NCBI GenBank assembly: GCA_937988865.1
Contig: CALKHV010000042.1
Span: 1 to 17,704 of the forward strand
Origin: an uncultured Propionibacteriaceae bacterium
GTDB lineage: Bacteria > Actinomycetota > Actinomycetes > Propionibacteriales > Propionibacteriaceae
Direction: 5' to 3'
DNA: 17,704 nt
In this document: positions 1-6,186 of the stretch, piece by piece
How positions within the stretch are numbered: the stretch's first letter is position 1
Layout of the letters: each line of letters opens with the position of its first letter
The notes under the pieces: model-generated
What the model saw: only the letters and a program-made list of their open reading frames with translations
Databases searched by the model: none
What the model was told of the DNA's origin: nothing
Translations under genes and position numbers: made by a program

Positions 1-34
1 GCCTGATCGCAGCCGGGCTCCCGCACAACGACGA

Positions 35-65
35 AACGGCCCAACCCCGATGGGGTTGGGCCGTT
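35..65 (-). terminator. Strong hairpin downstream of the DUF4193 gene
   Basis: Bases 35-48 and 52-65 are perfect reverse complements: a 14-bp stem (AACGGCCCAACCCC on the plus strand) with a 3-base loop. It begins 21 bases past the stop codon of the minus-strand DUF4193 gene, so it is well placed to end that transcript. Neither side has a clear T tract, which is common for actinobacterial hairpin terminators. A gene entering from the left edge on the plus strand could share it as a bidirectional terminator. The first 34 bases of the window hold no gene I can recognise. Confidence 0.75.
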
Positions 66-86
66 CATTGTCAGGGTTGGTCGTGA

Positions 87-383
87 TCAGACGCAGTCGA
101 CGCAGTACTCGCGTCCGTTGCGGGTTTCCGCCACCTGGCTGCGGTGCTTGACGAGGAAGCAGCTGGCGCAGGTGAATTCGTCGGCCTGGCGCGGTAGCAC
201 CCGGACGGTCAACTCCTCGTGGGAGAGGTCGGCGCCGGGAAGCTCGAACGCCTCTGCGGCCTCAACCTCATCCTCGTCGACCTTGCCGGAGTTCTTGTCG
301 TTGCGGCGAGTCTTGAGTTCCTCGATCGAGTCCTCGCTCATCTCCTCGTCGGTCTTGCGGGGGGCGTCGTAGTCGGTCGCCAT
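87..383 (-). CDS. DUF4193 family zinc-ribbon protein
   Basis: This small acidic protein of 98 residues belongs to the actinobacterial DUF4193 family. It starts MATDYDAPRKTDEE, has a charged middle, and ends in a conserved block (DLSHEELTVRVLPRQ, residues 52-66) leading into a four-cysteine zinc ribbon: Cys72 and Cys75, then Cys94 and Cys97 near the end. The family has no established biochemical role; metal binding is inferred from the cysteine pattern. Two ATG codons are adjacent. I chose the second (383) because GGAAGG lies 5 bases before it and only 2 before the first, and because family members begin MATDYDAPRK. It is divergent from sepH and followed by a strong hairpin. The gene is common beside core genes in Actinomycetota. 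Confidence 0.9.
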   Translation of the reverse strand: MATDYDAPRKTDEEMSEDSIEELKTRRNDKNSGKVDEDEVEAAEAFELPGADLSHEELTVRVLPRQADEFTCASCFLVKHRSQVAETRNGREYCVDCV

Positions 384-539
384 CATGTCCTTCCATCGAT
401 GAATCTGCGGAGCCGGCGGGGGAAAATGCCATCGCTTGCCGTGTCGGGCCCTTTTGTATCACACTCCGCCTGCGCGGTGTTGCACCGGGCCCGAGCCGTG
501 CGTTTGCGTCCTTGTGATGTCGAACGTCGGGGGGCAAGG

Positions 540-545
540 TAGGTT
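540..545 (+). promoter_or_regulatory. Probable -10 element for sepH (TAGGTT)
   Basis: TAGGTT fits the TANNNT form of actinobacterial -10 boxes, and initiation about seven bases downstream would fall at the A near 552. No convincing -35 is visible at normal spacing. If this is the promoter, the transcript begins only about 28 bases before the ATG at 580, so it would exclude every longer in-frame start of sepH. Confidence 0.45.
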
Positions 546-579
546 ACGCATACAGGACACAGGGGAGGTCCGCGAACTC

Positions 580-1725
580 ATGCGCCCCCGCTCGGGACAA
601 CTGGAGATACACATGGACAGCGCCCTCACGCCTCGAGAGATCCAGGCACGGATCCGCTCGGGTGAAACCTTGGCGGAGGTCGCCAAGGCGGCCGGCGTGC
701 CCATGGAACAGGTGGAGCCCTTCGCAGCACCCGTGATGGCCGAACGCTCACACGTGTCAGGCAGCGCGCTCAGCAGCCCCGTCCGACGTCGAGGCGAGGG
801 CTCGTCCGTCCGATCCTTGCGCGTGGTGGTGGCCGAGAGGCTCCAGGGACGCGGCATCGACATCGACTCCGTCGAGTGGGACGCCTGGCGCAACCCCGAC
901 CGCAGCTGGACCGTCCAGGGCCGGTACCACTCCGGGTCCGCGACCCACGAACCACACTTCTCCTACGACCCGGCGCGCCGGTTCAGCCTCGCAGCCAACG
1001 ACGACGCCCGCTGGCTGATCAACGAGTCAACATCGGCGCACGGCCCGCAGCCGGGACGCAAGCGTCACGATCCCGACGCGGAGCCCACCGTCGACCTGAA
1101 TGACGAGATGGCACTGGTCCGTGCGACATCGGGGGAAGCCGCGACGTCCCCGGTCTTCCCGCCGTCACCTCCAGTGATCGAGGACGAGGAAATCGTCCGA
1201 GTCGATGACGACGACGAGGAACTCGGCGTGCCTGAATATGCTCCTGCCGAGCTCAGCGAGGTCGACGGGGTGTACGACATCGTCCCCGCACCTCCAACCG
1301 ACCTGGACGTGCTCTACGACATGTTGTCGACGTTCAACGAGGACTCCGTGAACGTCTACGCGGGCCTGAGCCGCCCTGATCCCGAGGTCATGGCCGAGGG
1401 GGAGGTCGCGGTCGAAGGGGAGGTCGCGGCGGAGGTGTCGCCGAGCTCGCCTGATTCACCCGAGTCTCCGGTGTCGCCTGCCTCGCCCGACTCGGCTGAC
1501 TCCCCCGCGTCACCGGACTCCCCAACATCACCGGACACCCCCGCGTCACCGGACTCCCCCGACGAACCTGGCCCAGTGGATGACGACCCCGTGCAGAGCC
1601 CGCTCGTTGACACACCTGTTCCGGTCGCGAAGCCGCGTCCGGTGCGGAAGAAGGGGCGCGCGTCCGTCCCGAGCTGGGACGAGATCATGTTCGGCGGCCC
1701 GTCACCGAAGGAACCGCCGTCCTGA
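580..1725 (+). CDS. sepH: Cell division protein SepH (DUF3071), short N-terminus
   Basis: SepH is an actinobacterial cytoplasmic protein that binds FtsZ and promotes filament assembly at the division site. Two signatures identify it. One is the DUF3071 helix-turn-helix region (TPREIQARIRSGETLAEVAK, residues 17-36, continuing to MAER at 53-56). The other is the conserved C-terminal FtsZ-binding motif RASVPSWDEIMFGG (residues 360-373). Between them lie an acidic stretch and a Ser-Pro-Asp-rich linker (about 288-330) that should be disordered. As called it has 381 residues. I chose ATG 580 because GGGGAGG stands at 562-568 and a likely -10 at 540. ATG 613, behind CTGGAG, is also possible, and the frame is open upstream to a TTG at 436. 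All options lack the roughly 60-residue N-terminal strand region I expect before GQLEI. It is convergent with the sulfurtransferase gene, with no base between the stops. Confidence 0.85.
   Translation: MRPRSGQLEIHMDSALTPREIQARIRSGETLAEVAKAAGVPMEQVEPFAAPVMAERSHVSGSALSSPVRRRGEGSSVRSLRVVVAERLQGRGIDIDSVEWDAWRNPDRSWTVQGRYHSGSATHEPHFSYDPARRFSLAANDDARWLINESTSAHGPQPGRKRHDPDAEPTVDLNDEMALVRATSGEAATSPVFPPSPPVIEDEEIVRVDDDDEELGVPEYAPAELSEVDGVYDIVPAPPTDLDVLYDMLSTFNEDSVNVYAGLSRPDPEVMAEGEVAVEGEVAAEVSPSSPDSPESPVSPASPDSADSPASPDSPTSPDTPASPDSPDEPGPVDDDPVQSPLVDTPVPVAKPRPVRKKGRASVPSWDEIMFGGPSPKEPPS
1502..1559 (+). repeat. Direct repeat in the SepH linker
   Basis: A 22-base segment at 1502-1523 recurs perfectly at 1538-1559, an offset of 36 bases (12 codons). 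It lies in a wider low-complexity stretch (1441-1569) encoding runs of Ser-Pro-Asp, Ser-Pro-Ala and Thr-Pro. The offset keeps the reading frame, so gain or loss of units would change linker length without breaking the protein. Confidence 0.85.
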
Positions 1726-2559
1726 TCAGCCCCGGGCGATGGGTCGGGTCGGGTCGCTGATCCAGTCCGACCACGACCCGGCATACAGCTGCACCCCCGA
1801 CAGGCCCGCAGCTTCGAACGCCAGCAGCGCCTGACAAGCCGTGATGCCCGAACCGCACGACACGGCGTCCCCCGGTTGCACGCCTGCGAGCAGTTCCCGC
1901 AACTCGGCCGCGGGACGATGGTGTCCTGCGCCGTCCTGCAGCATGGACGCGGGCAGGTTCGTGGCGCCGGGGATGTGGCCGGCCACCGGATCGATCGGCT
2001 CGACGTCACCGCGAAATCGCTCGGGCGCGCGGACGTCGAAGACGGTGCCCCCGGCGTCGAGCAGTGCGGCGACCCCGTCAGCATCGACGACAGGCAGGAT
2101 GGGCGGGTTCACGGCGAGATCGCCCGCCTCAGGTTCGGGTGTCGGCTCGGACGTCAGGGGCAACCCCTCCGCGTCCCACGCCGCCAGACCGCCGTCGAAC
2201 ACCCGGACGTTTGCGATGCCGGCGTCCCGCAGCATCCACCACGCCCGCGCCGCGGACAGTGAACTCGCCTGGTCGAGCACCACGACCGACGAGTCGCTCG
2301 AGAGCCCAAGCCGGCGCAGGGTCGCCGCGAAGACCTCCCTCGACGGGAGCGGGTGGCGCCCCCCGGCGCGATCCTCGCGCGGGTGCACCGCGAGGTCAGT
2401 GTCGACGTCGACGAAGCGGGCGCCGGCGATGTGGCCCGCGTCGAACTGTTCGCGTCCCCAGTCGGGGCGTCCCAGCTGGAATCGGACGTCCAGGACGACC
2501 GGCGGACGCTCCCCTTCCAGCTCGACGGACAGGTCTCGCGCGCTGACCAGGGGGTTCAC
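1726..2559 (-). CDS. Sulfurtransferase, 3-mercaptopyruvate type (tandem rhodanese)
   Basis: This 277-residue protein has two rhodanese domains. The N-terminal one (about 1-135; VVLDVRFQLG, AGHIAGARFVD) is structural and has no catalytic Cys. The C-terminal one (about 150-277) carries the active loop CGSGIT with catalytic Cys235. A loop of the CGSG[VI]T form is typical of 3-mercaptopyruvate sulfurtransferases (SseA type); thiosulfate rhodaneses usually have CRKGVT. The expected reaction is sulfur transfer from mercaptopyruvate (or thiosulfate) to thiols or cyanide in the cytoplasm. I chose GTG 2559 because GAGGAG, which also forms the last codons of the thymidine kinase gene, lies 5 bases upstream. 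It is the last gene of a four-gene minus-strand operon, two bases after the thymidine kinase stop. Substrate preference cannot be fixed from sequence. Confidence 0.88.
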   Translation of the reverse strand: MNPLVSARDLSVELEGERPPVVLDVRFQLGRPDWGREQFDAGHIAGARFVDVDTDLAVHPREDRAGGRHPLPSREVFAATLRRLGLSSDSSVVVLDQASSLSAARAWWMLRDAGIANVRVFDGGLAAWDAEGLPLTSEPTPEPEAGDLAVNPPILPVVDADGVAALLDAGGTVFDVRAPERFRGDVEPIDPVAGHIPGATNLPASMLQDGAGHHRPAAELRELLAGVQPGDAVSCGSGITACQALLAFEAAGLSGVQLYAGSWSDWISDPTRPIARG

Positions 2560-2561
2560 AC

Positions 2562-3209
2562 TCACTCCTCGAAGGGAAGGGGATCGGGGCTGAGGGTCGC
2601 CATCGCGACCTCTTCGGTGACACCGGCCCGGTGGTGTTGACGGCACAGGACCTCATAGTGCACCTCGGAAGGACGAGCGGACGCCGTGTCGCCCACGACC
2701 ACCTGGTCGCCCTCGGTGACCATGACACCATCGACCACCCGCGCGTTGTGAGTCGCGCGCTGACCGCACCAGCACAGTGGCTGCACCTGCAGGGTCTCCA
2801 TGCGATCGGCGAGCTCGACGAGCCGCTTCGACCCGGGGAAGAGCTCGGTGCGGAAGTCGGCGAGGATGCCGAAGCAGAACACGTCGATGTCGAGCTCGTC
2901 CACGATGCGTGCCAGGTCCTCGACCTGTGCCGGCGCGTAGAACTGGGCCTCGTCGCAGATGAGGAAGTCGAGATGTCGACGGCTCATCAGTTCGAGGATG
3001 GCGTGGTCCCAGAAGTTGAAGTCAGCCGTGACCTCGATCGCCGGTCGCGCCAGCCCGATGCGCGAACTGATCACCGCCGTCCCCGAGCGGTCCTGGCTGC
3101 CGAACAGCTGGCCCTCCCGGTCGTGGCTCGACTGGGTGTGGGCCATCTGCAGGGCGAGCGTCGACTTGCCGCAGTCCATCGGACCCGAGAAGAACACCAG
3201 TTCAGCCAT
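2562..3209 (-). CDS. tdk: Thymidine kinase, type II
   Basis: Thymidine kinase (EC 2.7.1.21) phosphorylates thymidine with ATP in pyrimidine salvage. This 215-residue protein has the features of the tetrameric type II enzymes: P-loop GPMDCGKST (residues 9-17), the block CDEAQFY (85-91) with Asp86 and catalytic-type Glu87, the FGILADFRTELF segment (113-124), and a structural zinc site formed by Cys146, Cys148, Cys189 and His192. The length is normal or slightly long. The start ATG 3209 has GGAGG just upstream and overlaps the stop of the phosphatase gene by 8 bases (ATGGCTGA), which suggests translational coupling. The sulfurtransferase gene follows at once. Its cytosolic role is clear; why it is coupled to a phosphatase and a sulfurtransferase is not. 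Confidence 0.95.
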   Translation of the reverse strand: MAELVFFSGPMDCGKSTLALQMAHTQSSHDREGQLFGSQDRSGTAVISSRIGLARPAIEVTADFNFWDHAILELMSRRHLDFLICDEAQFYAPAQVEDLARIVDELDIDVFCFGILADFRTELFPGSKRLVELADRMETLQVQPLCWCGQRATHNARVVDGVMVTEGDQVVVGDTASARPSEVHYEVLCRQHHRAGVTEEVAMATLSPDPLPFEE

Positions 3210-4341
3210 CGCCCCTCCCGAACTCCGCCAGCAACGGTACGTACATCTCGGCCGGGGTCAGCGACCCGTGCATGCCGACCAGGCTCAACTCCCGTTCCAG
3301 TGCGCGAGACATGAGGGCGCCGTCGCCCCGCATCGCCACGAGCACGTCACCGATGCGCTCCCGGACGTCGTCCCCGACTGCGCCGAACCACCCCGCGTCG
3401 ATCGCCTCGTCGCGAGTCGTGACCCAGGCCCGCTCGCCGAGCAGGTCGGCCCACCGGGCGGCCACGTCGGTCGGACGCGAGGTGTAGAGCTGCCGCAGCC
3501 GGCCCTCGCCGGCCAGGAGGTCGACGCCGCTGGTGAGCACGGGATGGTCCTCGAAGTAGACGCGGGACGCCTCCGGCACGTCGACCATCCCGTGGTCACC
3601 CGTCACGAGCAGGCAGGTGTCGGGGTCCAGCGCGTCGAGCAGCTTCTCGACGAAGCCGTCGATCCGCCCCAGCGTCTGGAGCCAGGCCGACGATCCGCAC
3701 CCCTGACCGTGCCCGGTGTGGTCGAGCATCCGTTCGTAGAGGTACACCACCGACGAGCTTCCGCGGCGTGAAGCCTCAACCGTCAGGGCGACGCGAGCGT
3801 CCAGATCGGCCTCGTCGAGCACGGGGACGAAGTCGGCCCCGCGCTGGGAGGCCAGGGTGAGCCCGGACGCCTCGAAGCGGGCCGGCGAGACGCTCGACGT
3901 CGCGACACCGGCGTCCGAGAGGGTCTCGAACATCGTCGGGCGCGGCTGGAAGACCAGGGGGTCGGGGCCGTTCTCCCACGTCAGTGCGTTGAGCACGCGA
4001 CCGGACGCGGGCTCCCGGAACGCGTAACCCACGATGCCGTGGCGTCCCGGCACGAGGCCGGTGCCCAGACAACTGAGCGAGGTCGAGGTCGTCGAGGGGA
4101 CGCCGGTCGTCAAGCGGCGGGCATCGCCGAAGAGGTCGGCGAAGCAGGGGGCGTGCCGCAAGGCGGACGCCAGGACGTGCCACCCGAGTCCGTCGACCAT
4201 GCACACGACATAACGTCGGGACGGCGGCAGACCGATCGGATCATCGGAGAAACCGCGGACGCCGAGATGCGCGGCGATCGACGGCATCAGCTCGGCGAGC
4301 GACGACCGCCCGTACGCGGGAAGGACGGGTTGATCACTCAT
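3202..4341 (-). CDS. Alkaline phosphatase superfamily enzyme (nucleotide pyrophosphatase/phosphodiesterase-like)
   Basis: This 379-residue protein belongs to the type I phosphodiesterase/nucleotide pyrophosphatase branch (PF01663) of the alkaline phosphatase superfamily. The two-metal site can be followed: Asp50 in CMVDGLG, a Thr nucleophile in PSTTSTS (Thr84 or Thr85), Asp207 and His211 in LDHTGHGQG, Asp249 and His250 in TGDHGM, and His358 in GMHGS. I see no signal peptide, so it probably acts in the cytoplasm. That is unusual for NPP enzymes but common for this actinobacterial subgroup. The natural substrate is unknown; a nucleotide or another phosphodiester is plausible. ATG 4341 overlaps the DUF5998 stop in an ATGA junction, and the gene end overlaps the thymidine kinase start by 8 bases, so translation is probably coupled on both sides. 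Confidence 0.88.
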   Translation of the reverse strand: MSDQPVLPAYGRSSLAELMPSIAAHLGVRGFSDDPIGLPPSRRYVVCMVDGLGWHVLASALRHAPCFADLFGDARRLTTGVPSTTSTSLSCLGTGLVPGRHGIVGYAFREPASGRVLNALTWENGPDPLVFQPRPTMFETLSDAGVATSSVSPARFEASGLTLASQRGADFVPVLDEADLDARVALTVEASRRGSSSVVYLYERMLDHTGHGQGCGSSAWLQTLGRIDGFVEKLLDALDPDTCLLVTGDHGMVDVPEASRVYFEDHPVLTSGVDLLAGEGRLRQLYTSRPTDVAARWADLLGERAWVTTRDEAIDAGWFGAVGDDVRERIGDVLVAMRGDGALMSRALERELSLVGMHGSLTPAEMYVPLLAEFGRGDG

Positions 4342-4928
4342 GCGCGTCCGGAGGTGAGCTGCTGCAGCAGCGTTCCGAACTCCGTGAGATTCTTCACGCT
4401 CTCGGCGCCATCGGCGGCCGGACTCATCCGGATCGTGATGTCATCGCCGATCATCGAACCGGTGAAGCCGTGATCGGCTTCGCACGACGGGTCTGCGCAC
4501 CCGGCCGGCTCCAGCTCGACGCGACGGAGCGTTCCCCAGCTCAGGCTCAGCCAGGTCTCGACGAGCGTGGACGCCGCCGTGCCGTATGACTCCGGGTGCG
4601 ACACGACACGCGTCACCGAGACGGAGTTGAGCTGGTGGACGCCGACGACCTCGGTCGAGCTCACCGCGTGGATCGCCCCGTCCTCGGGATTCGGGCTCTC
4701 GTCGGTGTGTCCGACGATGAGCCTGGTGGGCGTCAGGACCAGAACCGACAGGTGTCGCTGGATCGAGTCGAGGTTGAACGTCGTCTCATGGTGCACCAGG
4801 TGGTGCACTGCCGTCTCGTCGCCCAGCGCAAGGGCCACGGAGTCGAGCACGAATTCGGGGAAGTAACCGCAGGCCTCGACGTCGCGCCGCAACTCGATGG
4901 GCAGGGTTCCTCGTCTGGCCTGGATCAC
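4338..4928 (-). CDS. DUF5998 family protein
   Basis: This 196-residue protein resembles the DUF5998 family, found in actinobacteria next to the phosphatase gene it overlaps here. Visible features are an N-terminal LPIELRRDVEACGYFPEFV segment, a histidine-rich HHLVHHETTFN stretch, a strand-rich core (LSVLVLTPTRLIVGHTDE) and a CADPSCEADHG motif with two cysteines and a histidine that might bind metal. The fold may be PH-like given the strands, but the function is unknown. The frame is open far upstream, but that part is antisense to the App1 gene. GTG 4928, with GGGAG 9 bases before it, gives a length normal for the family. It heads the operon and its stop overlaps the phosphatase ATG. The exact start is less certain than the identity. 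Confidence 0.8.
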   Translation of the reverse strand: MIQARRGTLPIELRRDVEACGYFPEFVLDSVALALGDETAVHHLVHHETTFNLDSIQRHLSVLVLTPTRLIVGHTDESPNPEDGAIHAVSSTEVVGVHQLNSVSVTRVVSHPESYGTAASTLVETWLSLSWGTLRRVELEPAGCADPSCEADHGFTGSMIGDDITIRMSPAADGAESVKNLTEFGTLLQQLTSGRA

Positions 4929-4974
4929 CCGGCCATACTCCCACGAGGCGCCAGCGCGTCCAAAGGCCGGTTCC

Positions 4975-5000
4975 CCGACCCTGTGGGCCGACCCTGTGGA
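4975..5000. repeat. Tandem 13-bp repeat between divergent genes
   Basis: CCGACCCTGTGGG (4975-4987) is followed at once by CCGACCCTGTGGA (4988-5000), identical in 12 of 13 positions. The pair sits in the 102-base region between the divergent DUF5998 operon and the App1 gene, ending 17 bases before the App1 -10 element. It would overlap the -35 region of that promoter, so a regulator binding the repeat could affect App1 and perhaps the opposite operon. No regulator is known. Confidence 0.5.
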
Positions 5001-5017
5001 CGCCGTCGGAACTTGGC

Positions 5018-5023
5018 TACGCT
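5018..5023 (+). promoter_or_regulatory. -10 element for a leaderless App1 transcript (TACGCT)
   Basis: TACGCT fits TANNNT and is followed by seven bases and then ATG at 5031, so initiation at the usual distance would place +1 on or beside the start codon. No Shine-Dalgarno sequence precedes the ATG. TGGACG at 4997-5002 is a partial -35 match at a slightly short 15-base spacing. Confidence 0.55.
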
Positions 5024-5030
5024 CTACCCC

Positions 5031-6092
5031 ATGACGACCCGTCCGTTCCTCGGCGCGCGCCTTGAAGAAGGCGTGATGAACCTCGTGAACCGCCGACTGC
5101 GCAAACGGGGCTGGACGGAGTCGATCATCCCGTACACCGGCTATGGCACGCCAGAACAGGTCCGCGTCCTCGGACGCGCGGTCCTGCGTCCCGCTGAGCC
5201 GACCACCACCCTGGGGCTCGTGGCCGAGGCGGTGCTGACCAGGCGCGGCTGGCGCAACTTCCTCCTGGCGCCCATCCCCAGAGCCCAGGTCTCGGTCGAG
5301 GTCGGGGGACGCAGGATCGCCATGCGGGCCGACCGCGCGGGGTATCTGGACGTCCGCATGAAGCAACCGGGCCTCCCGCCGGGTTGGGGAGAGGTGACGA
5401 TCACCGCCGACGGGTCGAACGAGCAGGTTGCGGCGCCCGTGGTCGTGGTGGACGCGGACGAAACCTTCGGAATCGTGAGCGACATCGACGACACCGTGAT
5501 CTCGACCTTCCTGCCACGACTCTTCATCGCGGCGTGGAACACGTTCGTGCTGACCGAGCAGGCGCGCGAGGCGGTGCCGGGCATGGCCCGCATGTACCAG
5601 CAGTTGCTGGCCGACCACCCCGGCAGCCCCGTCATCTACGTCTCGACCGGTGCCTGGAACACCTATCCCTTCCTCCTGCGCTTTCTCGGACGTCATGGCT
5701 TTCCGCGAGGACCACTCCTGCTCACCGACTGGGGCCCGACGAACACCGGCTGGTTCCGCAGCGGACCCGAGCACAAGCGCACCGCGCTCCGCGAGCTTGC
5801 CCGGGACTTCCCGGACATCACGTGGCTCCTCATCGGCGATGACGGCCAGCATGACCCCCGCCTCTACGCGGAGTTCGCCGAGCTCCAGCCCGAGCACGTC
5901 CGTGCCATCGCCATTCGCGAACTGACCCTCGCCGAGCAGGTGCTCGCCCACGGCATGCCGATGGTCCTCGAAGATGAGCAGGACCTCCAGTGGACGCCGG
6001 ACGCCGCCCCCGAAGTGAGGGGCGCCGACGGTGACGTCCTGGCTCCCCTGCTGCGCGGCATCCTGACCGGGACCGAGGCCCGGCAGACCTGA
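5031..6092 (+). CDS. App1 family phosphatase (HAD superfamily; phosphatidate phosphatase-like)
   Basis: This 353-residue protein contains the App1 catalytic domain (PF09949, formerly DUF2183), named for the yeast Mg2+-dependent phosphatidate phosphatase App1. The HAD motifs appear in order: SDIDDTV with nucleophile Asp151 and acid/base Asp153, VSTGAW with Ser205, Lys249 in PEHKR, and IGDDGQHD (268-275). Residues 1-140 form a less conserved region with beta-rich segments around 85-125. The family suggests dephosphorylation of a phospholipid such as phosphatidate; the bacterial substrate is unproven. I see no clear signal peptide or membrane span. ATG 5031 fits the family N-terminus and sits at the expected +1 of the TACGCT promoter. 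The longer frame upstream is a shadow of the divergent DUF5998 gene. Confidence 0.88.
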   Translation: MTTRPFLGARLEEGVMNLVNRRLRKRGWTESIIPYTGYGTPEQVRVLGRAVLRPAEPTTTLGLVAEAVLTRRGWRNFLLAPIPRAQVSVEVGGRRIAMRADRAGYLDVRMKQPGLPPGWGEVTITADGSNEQVAAPVVVVDADETFGIVSDIDDTVISTFLPRLFIAAWNTFVLTEQAREAVPGMARMYQQLLADHPGSPVIYVSTGAWNTYPFLLRFLGRHGFPRGPLLLTDWGPTNTGWFRSGPEHKRTALRELARDFPDITWLLIGDDGQHDPRLYAEFAELQPEHVRAIAIRELTLAEQVLAHGMPMVLEDEQDLQWTPDAAPEVRGADGDVLAPLLRGILTGTEARQT

Positions 6093-6144
6093 CGCCCGTC
6101 CCGGACGTGCGGCGTGGGATTCGGCCAAACCAGCGTCCACCGGC

Positions 6145-6150
6145 GAGAAT
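6145..6150 (+). promoter_or_regulatory. Possible -10 element for parC (GAGAAT)
   Basis: GAGAAT in the 94-base gap between the App1 gene and parC is a partial match to TAGAAT and would start a leader of about 30 bases carrying GGGAAGG (6174-6180). TTCGGC (6120-6125) is a poor -35 at 19 bases. Read-through from the App1 gene is an equal possibility. Confidence 0.25.
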
Positions 6151-6186
6151 CGAGGGTCGAAGGACGTCCGTACGGGAAGGTCGTGC

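Noticed and set aside
436..579. TTG 436 or GTG 514 as the sepH start
   Set aside because: Neither has a ribosome binding site, the added residues are Cys/Pro-rich with no convincing family match, and a likely promoter lies downstream of both at 540.
1441..1569. Short repeats resembling a CRISPR-like array
   Set aside because: The repeats are in frame in sepH, encode Ser-Pro-Asp units and lack unique spacers of constant length.
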